From contig JAFKJU010000009.1 in assembly GCA_017305935.1 (NCBI GenBank), positions 124,001-188,000 of the forward strand: a stretch of DNA of 64,000 bases, read 5' to 3'. The number at the start of each line of letters is the position of its first letter. Within the stretch, counting starts at the first letter, position 1. The DNA is from Hyphomicrobiales bacterium (GTDB lineage Bacteria > Pseudomonadota > Alphaproteobacteria > Rhizobiales > Rhizobiaceae). The notes beneath the pieces are model-generated. The model was not told the DNA's origin, did no database searches, and saw only the letters and a program-made list of their open reading frames with translations. Made by a program: the position numbers and the translations under genes. Shown piece after piece: positions 52,837 to 61,361 of this stretch.

Positions 52837-52935
52837 AGCAGGAGGGGCTGCAAGGATGGATCGTATGAACATAGTCTCGGCCTTGGGGCGCAACCGCCGC
52901 TTGCCCGGCAAGCGGCTGCATCGACGGAGGCGGAA

Positions 52936-53646
52936 ATGACCGCCTGGTTTTCGACGGAACCGCTCTCGAACCGCCTGACGCGGATCAGCGAGCCGCATGT
53001 CCACAGCTTCTTTCGCGCCAACGTCTTTCACGTCATCGGCAGCGATGCCGATCTGGTCGTCGATTTCGGCATGGGGCTGGCGTGCCTGCGCGAAACCCTG
53101 CCCATCCGTCCGGGAAAACCGGTGCTGGCGGTGGCGACGCATGTGCATGTCGACCATGTCGGCGCGTTCCACGAATTCGAGACCCGCATGGGCCATGCGG
53201 CGGAGGCGGAGGCTTTTGCCGGAATGCCGGATGCGGCCACCCTTGCCGGCTATTTTCGCGCCCAGCCGCAGGCGCTGGCGCAGGCCGCGCCAAACGGCAT
53301 GACCGCCGCAGACTACCGCATCGCGCCGGCGCCGTTGACCCGAATCCTGCACGAGAACGACGTGATCGATCTCGGCGATGCCGCTTATACCGTGCTGCAT
53401 CTCCCCGGCCATTCCCCCGGTTCCATCGGGCTTCTGGACGAAAGGACCGGTGAATTCTTCGCCGGCGATGCGATCTATGAGGGGCAATTGGTGGACGACC
53501 TGCCGGGTTGCGACCGGCAGGCCTACCGCCGGACGATGAGTCGGCTGGCAGGCCTCGATGTCGGTGTGGTCCATGGCGGCCACGGCGCCGAATTCGGCAG
53601 GGAGCGGATGCAGGCCATCGCCCGATCCTATCTCGACGCCGAGTGA
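52936..53646 (+). CDS. Metallo-beta-lactamase-fold hydrolase
   Basis: A 236-aa zinc hydrolase. Metal ligands are visible in THVHVDHVGAF (HxHxDH), LPGHSPGSIGLLD, EFFAGDAIYEG and VHGGHGAEFG. Family members act on thioesters, lactones, phosphodiesters and others. The substrate is unknown. GGAGG precedes the ATG. It may form part of the preceding catabolic operon (99-bp gap). Confidence 0.87.
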   Translation: MTAWFSTEPLSNRLTRISEPHVHSFFRANVFHVIGSDADLVVDFGMGLACLRETLPIRPGKPVLAVATHVHVDHVGAFHEFETRMGHAAEAEAFAGMPDAATLAGYFRAQPQALAQAAPNGMTAADYRIAPAPLTRILHENDVIDLGDAAYTVLHLPGHSPGSIGLLDERTGEFFAGDAIYEGQLVDDLPGCDRQAYRRTMSRLAGLDVGVVHGGHGAEFGRERMQAIARSYLDAE

Positions 53647-53702
53647 CGCATTCCACCGTCCGGCCGGAACGGCGGCCATCGCCGACCGGCCCGATGGCCC
53701 GC

Positions 53703-55271
53703 TTACTTGCCCAGCATGTCCGCCAGCATGAAGCCCGAACCCGCCCCCGTGCCGGCCCCCGGCCATGTGGCCGCGCCGCAGCAATAGAGCGACTTGACCG
53801 GCGTCGCATAGCGCGAATAGCCGGCGACCGGGCGGAAGAGAAAATTCTGGTCGAGATGATGGCTGCCGCTCAAATTGTCGCCGCCGATCAGGTTGGGGTT
53901 TTCCCGCTCCAGGTCGAGCGGCGAGAACACCGAGCGCCCGAGGATTTTCGCGCGCAATCCCGGCGCATAGGTTTCCAGCAGCGCCAGAACCCGGTCGGCA
54001 TAGGCCTCCTTCGCGCCATCCCAATCCGTGGCGGCGATTTCGCCGCCGGCATCACCGCGAATCTGCGCCGGCAACACGCGCACCTGCACCCAGAGGACGT
54101 GCTTGCCATCGGGCGCGCGCGAAGAATCGAGCGCGGTGGGCTGGCCGACGACCAGTGCCGGCTCGCTTGGCAACAGCCCGTCCATCGCCTGCGCATAGAC
54201 GCGCGACATCATTTCGAAATCCGGGGCGACATGCACATAGGCGAAGGATTTCAGCGCCGCGCCCGCACGCCAGTCCGGCAGGCCGTCCAGCGCCAGATGG
54301 ATCATCATCGTTCCCGGCCCGGCGCGAAACGCCTCGATCTTGCGCTCGTAAGCCGCGCGGCCGGCATCCTTCGGCAACAGCTTGCCGAAGACCAGCTTGG
54401 GATGGACGTTGGAAATCACCGCGCGGCGCGCCTCCAGCACCCGGCCATCGGCGAGCCGCACGCCGCTGGCCTTGTCGCCGGAGAGCGTGATCGCCTCGAC
54501 CGGCGCATCCAGAAGCAGCGTGCCGCCCTTGGAAGCGAACAGGCCGGTCATCGCCTTGATGATCGTATCGGCGCCACCCTTTCCGATAACCATGCCGAAG
54601 GCCTGGTTGGCCATGGATTCCAGATAGGGGAACAGCGCGCCGCCGGCAACATCTGGCGCGAAATCGAGATGCAGACCCCAGGCCGCCATCATCGCCTTGA
54701 CCTTGGGGTGTTCGAAACGGCTGTCGAGGAAATCGCGCGGCGAGGCGAGCAGCAGGCGCGCGATGTCGTAAAGCCAGCCCGTCCCCTTTTCCCGCCAGGC
54801 CTTCCACGCCACCTTCGCCGATCGCCAGGAGGGCATGGGCGCGCCGAGCAGGCCGAAGATATGCGGTGCGTCGCTGCCGAATTCGGCCAGCATCTGCCGC
54901 CAGGCCGCCGCATCCTTTTCCGAGAGCGCGGCGATGCGGCCGGCAGTCTTTTCCAGATCGGTGCTGACGCCGAGGAACGTGCCGTCGCGAAACACGCTGG
55001 CGAAGCAATCGGCGGCCGGAACGAGGCCGAGGCCCTGGGCTGTCAGCGCATCCTTGTTGGCGGCGAAGAAGGCGGAGCCGGCGAACATCGAGAGATTCAT
55101 GGCCGCGAGGTCATGGCGGAAGCCCGGCAGCGTGACTTCGCGCGTCTTGACCGCGCCCCCGGCTTCCGACTTGGCCTCGACCACAGCCACCGACCAGCCG
55201 CGCTTTTGCAGTTCGATGGCGGCGGCGAGGCCGTTATGGCCGGCGCCGATCACGATCGCATCATAGGTCAT
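53703..55271 (-). CDS. CrtI/phytoene-dehydrogenase-like FAD oxidoreductase (minus-strand copy)
   Basis: A 522-aa flavoprotein. The Rossmann FAD site is AIVIGAGHNGLAAAIELQKR at the N-terminus with VVEAKSEAGGAVKTRE, and the C-terminal FAD motif is SLYCCGAATWPGAGTGAGSG. These are characteristic of the amine-oxidase/phytoene-desaturase superfamily. The substrate is unknown. It is divergent from, and paralogous to, the gene at 55413, sharing SFDPSRAPEGK/ALDSSRAPDGK-type segments; the 141-bp gap probably has a common operator. Confidence 0.88.
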   Translation of the reverse strand: MTYDAIVIGAGHNGLAAAIELQKRGWSVAVVEAKSEAGGAVKTREVTLPGFRHDLAAMNLSMFAGSAFFAANKDALTAQGLGLVPAADCFASVFRDGTFLGVSTDLEKTAGRIAALSEKDAAAWRQMLAEFGSDAPHIFGLLGAPMPSWRSAKVAWKAWREKGTGWLYDIARLLLASPRDFLDSRFEHPKVKAMMAAWGLHLDFAPDVAGGALFPYLESMANQAFGMVIGKGGADTIIKAMTGLFASKGGTLLLDAPVEAITLSGDKASGVRLADGRVLEARRAVISNVHPKLVFGKLLPKDAGRAAYERKIEAFRAGPGTMMIHLALDGLPDWRAGAALKSFAYVHVAPDFEMMSRVYAQAMDGLLPSEPALVVGQPTALDSSRAPDGKHVLWVQVRVLPAQIRGDAGGEIAATDWDGAKEAYADRVLALLETYAPGLRAKILGRSVFSPLDLERENPNLIGGDNLSGSHHLDQNFLFRPVAGYSRYATPVKSLYCCGAATWPGAGTGAGSGFMLADMLGK

Positions 55272-55412
55272 CGTTATTCCCCATTCGATTATACCTATAT
55301 GCATACATTTTTGCGCCGACGCCGCAAGCCGGCATGGCGCACGGCGCAGGGGATTGCTTGCAATTTCATATTTTGTTTCATAGGCTCGCGCCAAAAGCAT
55401 CGAGGGGCGTCC

Positions 55413-56999
55413 ATGGGCAATTTCGACTACATCATCGTCGGCAGCGGCATCAATGCGCTGGTGGCGGCGGCCATGCTCGGCAAGAAGGGCAAGCGTGTGG
55501 CTGTGCTGGAGCGCAATCCCGAAATCGGTGGCTGCCTGCGCACAGAAGAGATCACCGCGCCGGGCTTCGTCCATGACGTGATGGCGACGACCATGGTGCT
55601 GTTCCTGACCTCGCCCGCCTATGGCGCGCTCGGCAAGGATCTGGAAGCGCGCGGGCTGGAATTCGCCCATGCGGATCTGCCGACCGGTGTGCTGCGCCCG
55701 GACGGTTCGCATGTGATCTTCTCCAAGGACCGCCAGCGCAATGTCGCGACCTTCGAGGCGCTGGCGGCCGGCGACGGCAAAGCATTTTCGTCCGAGATGG
55801 ATAAGCTCGGCGCCGATGCGCCGTTCCTGTTTTCCCTGCTCGGCGGCGCGCTCTGGTCGGGCTCGATCGCCAAGACGGTGGCCAAGGAGGCGTGGAAGCG
55901 TGGCCTGCGCAATCTCGCCGGCTGGTTCGGCGAGGCGCTGATGCCAGCGCGGGCGCATCTGGAAACCACCTATCGTTCCGAGGAGATTCAGGCGCTCTGG
56001 GCGCCGTGGGTGCTGCATTGCGGGCTGGGGCCGGAAAGCGCCTATTCGGCCGAAATGGTCAAGGTCATCGGTTTCGCCATCGAGCTTGCCGGCTGCCCGG
56101 TCGCCAGGGGCGGGGCGCGCACGCTGCTTTCCGCCTTCGAAAAACTGATCACCGATACCGGCGGCACTATCCGCACCGGGGCCGATGTCGAGGCGCTGGT
56201 GCAGGGGCCGGGCGGGAAGGTTACCGGTGCTCGCCTTGCCGGCGGCGAGACGCTCAGCGCCACCAGCGGCGTGATCGCCTCCGTCACGCCGACCCAGCTT
56301 TACGGCCGCCTGCTGAAGGATTGGCCGGCGCCGCCGGCCGAGGTTTCCGAAGGCTTGCGCTCCTATCGCTACGGCAAGGGCAATATGCAGATCCACTACG
56401 CGCTGGACCGCCCGCCGCAATGGAAGGGCAATGCCGAACTCGGCCAGGTGGCGCTGCTGCATCTCACCCCCGGCCTCGACGGCGTGTCGCGCGCCGCCAA
56501 CGAGGCCGAGCGCGGCATGCTGCCGGCCGTCCCGACCATCTGCGTCGGCCAACCCGCCTCCTTCGATCCCTCGCGGGCGCCGGAAGGCAAGTCGATCCTC
56601 TGGCTGCAACTTCCCGAGACACCGCGCCACATCAAGGGCGATGCCGCCGGCGAACTGGATATTCCCGCCGACGGGCGCTGGACCGAGGCTCTGCGCGAAG
56701 CCTATGCCGACCGCATCGAGGCGATCCTTGCCAACCATATCGAGGGTTTCGCCGAACGCGTTATCGCCCGCAAGGCTTATTCGCCGGCCGATCTGGAGGC
56801 GATGAACATGAACCTCGTCGGCGGCGATCCCTATGGCGGCTTCTGCGGGCTGGACCAGTTCTTCCTCTGGCGCCCCTTCAAATCCTCCGTCAACCACCGC
56901 ACCCATGTGCCGGGCCTTTACCACATCGGCGCCTCCACCCATCCGGGGCCGGGACTGGCCGGCGGCTCGGGTTTCCTTTTGGGGTCGTCGCTGAAGTAG
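55413..56999 (+). CDS. CrtI/phytoene-dehydrogenase-like FAD oxidoreductase (plus-strand copy)
   Basis: A 528-aa flavoprotein: YIIVGSGINALVAAAMLGKK, VLERNPEIGGCLRTEE at the N-terminal dinucleotide fold, and LYHIGASTHPGPGLAGGSGF at the C-terminal FAD site. It aligns along its length with the divergent neighbour (for example NLVGGDPYGGFCGLDQFFLW versus NLIGGDNLSGSHHLDQNFLF). The pair may form a heterodimer or act in turn on one substrate. It ends 20 bp from the convergent DUF2625 gene. Confidence 0.88.
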   Translation: MGNFDYIIVGSGINALVAAAMLGKKGKRVAVLERNPEIGGCLRTEEITAPGFVHDVMATTMVLFLTSPAYGALGKDLEARGLEFAHADLPTGVLRPDGSHVIFSKDRQRNVATFEALAAGDGKAFSSEMDKLGADAPFLFSLLGGALWSGSIAKTVAKEAWKRGLRNLAGWFGEALMPARAHLETTYRSEEIQALWAPWVLHCGLGPESAYSAEMVKVIGFAIELAGCPVARGGARTLLSAFEKLITDTGGTIRTGADVEALVQGPGGKVTGARLAGGETLSATSGVIASVTPTQLYGRLLKDWPAPPAEVSEGLRSYRYGKGNMQIHYALDRPPQWKGNAELGQVALLHLTPGLDGVSRAANEAERGMLPAVPTICVGQPASFDPSRAPEGKSILWLQLPETPRHIKGDAAGELDIPADGRWTEALREAYADRIEAILANHIEGFAERVIARKAYSPADLEAMNMNLVGGDPYGGFCGLDQFFLWRPFKSSVNHRTHVPGLYHIGASTHPGPGLAGGSGFLLGSSLK

Positions 57000-57019
57000 C
57001 AGCCGAAGGTTTGCTCGTT

Positions 57020-57682
57020 TCAGTCCGTTGCGAAGCCCACCAGTTCGAGGCGCATCGCCGCATGCTCGTTCGCCGGCACAAGCCGCGAACTCGGCGGCGC
57101 CCTGCGCGCCTCCGCGCTCCATAAAAACGGATAGAAGGAATAGACGGCATCCAATTCCGGATAGGGCTGGCGATCGAAGACATCCAATTCCGCCAGCGGC
57201 GCGTAGACCGCCATGAAGTCGCCCGTCAGGCACCAACTGAGAAAATCCGAATACCCGACTTCCAGGGACGTCCAGAGACTATCGTCCGCGCCGAGATAGA
57301 AGATGTCGCCGATGCTGGTCGCATCCAGACCGCCGCCGTTCAAGGCGAACAATCCGCCCAGCACGTCGTCGGCGACCAGAACGATCTTCGGATTGTCGCT
57401 GGCGAGCAGGCCGATGGCCTCATTGCTTCGCAGCAGGGATCGCCCCGTGCCCGAACCGAGAAGGCGCAGGAAACCATTCCGGACCGTGATTCCGCCGGTT
57501 TCATAGACCACGGCCCCGAGCAGCGACCGAGTGGTCACCTGCAGGCGCAGCAGCGTCGCCTTCGCCAGGTCTTCGTCGCGTGGAAGCAGGCGTGCGCCCG
57601 CTGCCTGCGGGGATTGCATCCATTCCTGGATCAAAGGCAGGCCGGGATCGTCCGTATCGATCAGTTCCTCAAGCGTGCGCAT
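57020..57682 (-). CDS. DUF2625-family protein
   Basis: A 220-aa protein that starts MRTLEELIDTDDPGLPLIQE with WMQSPQ, the recognisable DUF2625 opening, and has ILVADDVLGGLFALNGGGLD-like and YLGADDSLWTSLEVGYSDFL segments. SMI1/KNR4-like immunity or housekeeping roles have been suggested for similar folds; the function is not established. The start is close behind a small, possibly frameshifted reading frame. Confidence 0.83.
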   Translation of the reverse strand: MRTLEELIDTDDPGLPLIQEWMQSPQAAGARLLPRDEDLAKATLLRLQVTTRSLLGAVVYETGGITVRNGFLRLLGSGTGRSLLRSNEAIGLLASDNPKIVLVADDVLGGLFALNGGGLDATSIGDIFYLGADDSLWTSLEVGYSDFLSWCLTGDFMAVYAPLAELDVFDRQPYPELDAVYSFYPFLWSAEARRAPPSSRLVPANEHAAMRLELVGFATD

Positions 57683-57895
57683 ACAGCCTCATTCCTCGAA
57701 GCCGTCAGCCATGCCGGCCGGGGCAAATCCTCGGCACGCAAAAGCGCATCCAGCTCCAGCCGTGACATGCGCCGCAACGCCCGTTCCATATCCCGCGAAG
57801 AGGTTCGGTTCTTGACGTCTCTGTGCGGGGCGACCGACCTGGCGCAGGTATTGTTCGATCTGCTCCGCCATGACGGCACGTCTGTTGTTTTTCAT
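57661..57895 (-). pseudogene. Possible small gene, broken by a frameshift
   Basis: ATG 57895 with GTGAGG upstream opens MKNNRRAVMAEQIEQYLRQV, which then reads into an implausible Gly/Ala-rich tail ending at 57689. In the next frame the sequence continues plausibly as DVKNRTSSRDMERALRRMSR followed by LELDALLRAEDLPRPAWLTA, ending at 57661 and overlapping the DUF2625 start. A single-base change near 57820-57830 would join the halves. It may be a real frameshift, a sequencing error or two unrelated frames. Confidence 0.4.
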
Positions 57896-58044
57896 CCGAT
57901 ACCTCACCCGTTGCGGCTGCGTATTGCGATGAAGCGACGACGGGCTTCATTCCGCTCGACGGGCAAGGATAGCAATCAATGCGACCGGACAATGACAGAG
58001 CCGGCGATGAAGTGACGCAGGCGAGGCCTCGGGAAGAGGCGATT

Positions 58045-58071
58045 GCGGCGGCGACGCTTTTGCGCCGCCGC
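58045..58071 (-). terminator. GC hairpin downstream of the VOC gene
   Basis: GCGGCGGCG (58045-58053) and CGCCGCCGC (58063-58071) form a perfect 9-bp stem with a 9-base loop, 13 bp after the stop of the minus-strand gene ending at 58084. There is no strong T-run, so termination is probable but not certain. Confidence 0.5.
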
Positions 58072-58083
58072 CCGCTGGCGATG

Positions 58084-58677
58084 TCACTTGGCCGGGTTTT
58101 TCGGATCCCACAACACCGTCTTGGCATCCTTTTCATAGGCCATGCCCTTGGGATAGCTGATCGCCTCGAACTGCATGCCCCAAGGAGCCTGGAAATAGAG
58201 GATTGTCTGGCCGGCGGCGGGGCCTTCGCTGATGGGCACCGGGCCCATGCGGGTGGCGACGCCCTTGGAGACCAGATATGCCTTGGCGGCGGCGACATCG
58301 TCGACATAAAGCGCGATGTGGAAGGCACCGATATCGCTGTTCTTGGCCTTGAGGTCGCGCTGATCTGCGGCCGTATACTGGAACAGCTCGATATTGGAGC
58401 CAAAGCCGCAGCGGATCTGCGTGATCTCGTGGATGACCGCCTTGGCGTCGACGCCGACGAGATCGGTCATGAAGGTGCCCTTGTCATCGGCAAACGGGCC
58501 AAAGGACATGGCCTTTTCGCAGCCGAGCACGCCGGTGAAGAAATCCACCGCCTGTTTCATGTCCGGGACGGTGACGCCGGTATGATCGTGGCCGCGCAAG
58601 CCCGGCAGGCCCTCGGCCATGACCGGGCCGGAGAGAACGGCGAGCATGGCCGCCGTCAGAAGTGTGGCAAGTTTCAT
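58084..58677 (-). CDS. Exported VOC-family (glyoxalase-like) protein
   Basis: A 197-aa protein with a signal peptide (MKLATLLTAAMLAVLSGPVM, cleavage near AEG). The mature VOC fold has GHDHTGVTVPDMKQAVDFFT with the metal-binding His, IELFQYTAADQ with Glu, FHIALYVDDVAAAKAYL with the second His, and WGMQFEAISYPKG with the last Glu. All four typical metal positions appear filled. VOC enzymes include glyoxalases and dioxygenases; exported ones are less common. It is the last gene of the peptide-type ABC operon (98-bp gap). Confidence 0.83.
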   Translation of the reverse strand: MKLATLLTAAMLAVLSGPVMAEGLPGLRGHDHTGVTVPDMKQAVDFFTGVLGCEKAMSFGPFADDKGTFMTDLVGVDAKAVIHEITQIRCGFGSNIELFQYTAADQRDLKAKNSDIGAFHIALYVDDVAAAKAYLVSKGVATRMGPVPISEGPAAGQTILYFQAPWGMQFEAISYPKGMAYEKDAKTVLWDPKNPAK

Positions 58678-58775
58678 CGCATTTCCCCTTTTTGGCGGGC
58701 ATGCAGGAGCGTTCGCCGGAAGCCCGCAGTTCCGGCGGCGTGGTGGGATGGATTGTCGGCGGACCACGTTTTGGG

Positions 58776-59588
58776 TTACGCGGCGTCTTCGACCCCGGCT
58801 TTCGAATCCAGCCAGCCCGGCGTGATTTCCGGCAACGGGATGGCGTCGAGCAGCAGGCGGGTATAGGCGGAACGCGGATTGGCGAAGACTTCGGCGCAGG
58901 CGCCTTCCTCCTCGATTTTTCCGAACCGCATGACATAGACGCGGTCGCAGACCGCGCGGATGACCGAGAGATCGTGGCTGATGAAGGCCATGGAGAGGCC
59001 GAGATCGGCCGATAATCCCTTCAGCAGTTTCAATACCTGCGCCTGCGTCGAGACGTCGAGGCCGGAGACGATCTCGTCGGCGAGCACGAAATCCGGCTCC
59101 AGCAAAGCGGCGCGGGCAATGCCGACGCGCTGGCGCTGGCCGCCGGAGAGCTCGTGCGGATTGCGGTCGAGACAGACGGCAGGAAGCGAGACGCGCTCCA
59201 GCATCTTCGCGACCCGCGCTTCCGTCTCGGCCGCCGTCTTCGCCAGTCCGTGCAGCTTCAGCGGTTCGGAGAGGATGCGGCGGATGGTGTGGCGCGGATT
59301 GAGCGAGGCCATCGGATCCTGAAAGATCATCTGGATGCGGCGGCGAAGCGGACGCATCTCTCCCTCCGGCAGCCGGGTGATATCGCGGCCGTCGAAGCGG
59401 ATGCTGCCGGCGGAGACATCCACCAGCCGCAGGAGTGCTCGACCCAGCGTCGTCTTGCCCGAGCCGGATTCGCCGACGATGCCGACCGTTTCGCCACGAC
59501 AGATGGAGACATCGACGCCATGCAGCACCTTGATGCCGTTGCCGTAGGTGACTTCGATGCCGGTGGCGTCGATCAGGGTTTCGTTCAT
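58776..59588 (-). CDS. Dipeptide/oligopeptide-type ABC transporter ATP-binding protein, DppF-like
   Basis: A 270-aa ATPase: Walker A GESGSGKTTLGRAL, signature LSGGQRQRVGIARA, Walker B FVLADEIVSGLD. It pairs with the next ATPase to energise the importer. ATG 59588 has GAGGAGG upstream. Confidence 0.92.
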   Translation of the reverse strand: MNETLIDATGIEVTYGNGIKVLHGVDVSICRGETVGIVGESGSGKTTLGRALLRLVDVSAGSIRFDGRDITRLPEGEMRPLRRRIQMIFQDPMASLNPRHTIRRILSEPLKLHGLAKTAAETEARVAKMLERVSLPAVCLDRNPHELSGGQRQRVGIARAALLEPDFVLADEIVSGLDVSTQAQVLKLLKGLSADLGLSMAFISHDLSVIRAVCDRVYVMRFGKIEEEGACAEVFANPRSAYTRLLLDAIPLPEITPGWLDSKAGVEDAA

Positions 59589-59598
59589 CTCCACCTCC

Positions 59599-60459
59599 TC
59601 AACCGAGGCCGATTTCGGCGCGCAGCGCCTCGAAGACGGAAGGCGGCACCGGCTCCAGCCCGCTATCCGGCCGGTCGTAGCGCGGGCCGGCGGCCAACAG
59701 CGCTTTCGTATAAGCGTGGCGCGGCGCGGTCAGCACATCGGCGGTGCGGCCGGCCTCGATCACCTTGCCGGCATAGAGCAGGGTGACGCTGTCGCAGATT
59801 TGCGCGACGACGCCGAGATCGTGGGTGACGAAGATCACCGCCGTGCCGTGAGTCCTCTGCATGTCGCGGATGAGGCGCAGGATCTGCTTTTGCACGGTGA
59901 CATCGAGCGCCGTCGTCGGCTCGTCGGCGACCACCAGCTTCGGTTCCAGCGCGAAGGCGCTCGCGATCAGCACGCGCTGGCGCATGCCGCCGGAAAGTTC
60001 GTGCGGATAAGCGCGCAGCACCCGCTCGGGATCGCGGATATGCACTTCCTGCAGCAGCTTCAACGCGCGCGCCCGTGCCTCTTTCGAGGAGAGACCGCGG
60101 CGCAGGCGCAACGCATCGGTCAATTGCGCCTCGATGCGGCGGCCGGGGTTCAGCGCCGTCTGCGGATCCTGCGGGATGAGTGCGATATGCGTCCCGATGA
60201 GATCGCGAAGCGCGCGGGACGGCATGGTCATGAGGTCGCGGCCCTCAAAGCGGATGGCGCCGCCGGTCACCTGCACGGTGCGCGGGAGGATGCCGAGCAG
60301 CGCCTTGGCGATGGTGGATTTGCCCGCCCCGCTTTCGCCGACGAGACCAAGCACCTCACCGCGCTCCAGCGTCAGCGAGACGTCGCGCAGGATGGGCGCG
60401 CCATTTTCGCGGGTAGAAATGGCGTTGAGGTTTTCGATGGAGAGCAGGGGGGCGGTCAT
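59599..60459 (-). CDS. Dipeptide/oligopeptide-type ABC transporter ATP-binding protein, DppD-like
   Basis: A 286-aa ATPase: Walker [15 protein letters not shown], signature [14 protein letters not shown], Walker [15 protein letters not shown] and the peptide-transporter C-terminal tail. Its start overlaps the permease stop by 4 bp. Spacing to the second ATPase gene is 10 bp. Confidence 0.93.
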   Translation of the reverse strand: MTAPLLSIENLNAISTRENGAPILRDVSLTLERGEVLGLVGESGAGKSTIAKALLGILPRTVQVTGGAIRFEGRDLMTMPSRALRDLIGTHIALIPQDPQTALNPGRRIEAQLTDALRLRRGLSSKEARARALKLLQEVHIRDPERVLRAYPHELSGGMRQRVLIASAFALEPKLVVADEPTTALDVTVQKQILRLIRDMQRTHGTAVIFVTHDLGVVAQICDSVTLLYAGKVIEAGRTADVLTAPRHAYTKALLAAGPRYDRPDSGLEPVPPSVFEALRAEIGLG

Positions 60460-61361
60460 CGGCGCATCACCGGATCGAGGGCGCGGCGCAAGCCGTCGCC
60501 GAGCTGGTTGAAGGCAAGCACGGTGGCGAAAAGCACGGTGAGCGGCACGACCAGCACCCACCAGCCCTGATAGACGATCTGCCGCCCTTGGGCGATCATG
60601 CCGCCCCAAGTCGGCGTATCCGACGACACCGACAGGCCGACGAAGGAGAGGATCGCCTCGACGATGACGGCGATGCCCATTTCGAGGCTGACCAGCGCGA
60701 TCAGCGCCGGCGCGACATTCGGCAGGATTTCCCGCAACAGGATATGCAGGCGCGAAAAGCCGATGGTGCGGGCGGCGACGACATAATCCATGCTGGCCTG
60801 CGCCTGCGTTTCGGCGCGCACCACGCGACAGAAGCGGGTCCAGTCGATGATGACGATGGCGGCGATGACGGAATGGATGCCGGAGCCGAGCACGGCGACC
60901 AGCAGGATCGACAGCAGCACCGGCGGAAAGGCCATCCAGATATCGACGAGGCGGGAGATGATCCGGTCCGCCCAGCCGCCATACCAGCCGGCGATCAGCC
61001 CCAGTGCCGTGCCGATCAGCCCCGCCAGCCCGGCCGCGACGAAGGCGACGGTGAGCGCGACACGGGTGCCGTAGAGCACGCGCGAGAGCACGTCGCGGCC
61101 GAGATCGTCGGTGCCGAGCCAGTACCCCGGTTCCGCGCCGGCATAGCCGGCGGGCGGCAACGTGCCGAGCATCAGATCCTGTTCCAGCGGATCCTTTGGC
61201 GCCAGGAACGGCGCGAAGATCGCGACAAGCAGCAGCAGCAGGATAAATCCGCCGCCGATCGCCACCCTGGGCTCGCGCAGCATCGCCTTCAGATGTCGTG
61301 CGAAGGCGGAACGGCGAGGGGCGGGCAGGGCGAGCGGCGGGGAAGCGGTGACGTCAGCCAT
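60456..61361 (-). CDS. Dipeptide/oligopeptide-type ABC transporter permease, DppC-like
   Basis: A 301-aa permease. The N-terminal membrane helix GGGFILLLLLVAIFAPFLAP follows a cytoplasmic leader, then GTDDLGRDVLSRVLYGTR, the family signature, and the inner-membrane-component motif YVVAARTIGFSRLHILLREI. Start 61361 lies within the last 8 bp of the neighbouring permease gene. Confidence 0.93.
   Translation of the reverse strand: MADVTASPPLALPAPRRSAFARHLKAMLREPRVAIGGGFILLLLLVAIFAPFLAPKDPLEQDLMLGTLPPAGYAGAEPGYWLGTDDLGRDVLSRVLYGTRVALTVAFVAAGLAGLIGTALGLIAGWYGGWADRIISRLVDIWMAFPPVLLSILLVAVLGSGIHSVIAAIVIIDWTRFCRVVRAETQAQASMDYVVAARTIGFSRLHILLREILPNVAPALIALVSLEMGIAVIVEAILSFVGLSVSSDTPTWGGMIAQGRQIVYQGWWVLVVPLTVLFATVLAFNQLGDGLRRALDPVMRR

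Noticed and set aside
53508-56999. A 1163-codon plus-strand frame extending the FAD oxidoreductase upstream
   Set aside because: The flavoprotein starts at 55413; the earlier part is antisense to the other FAD oxidoreductase.
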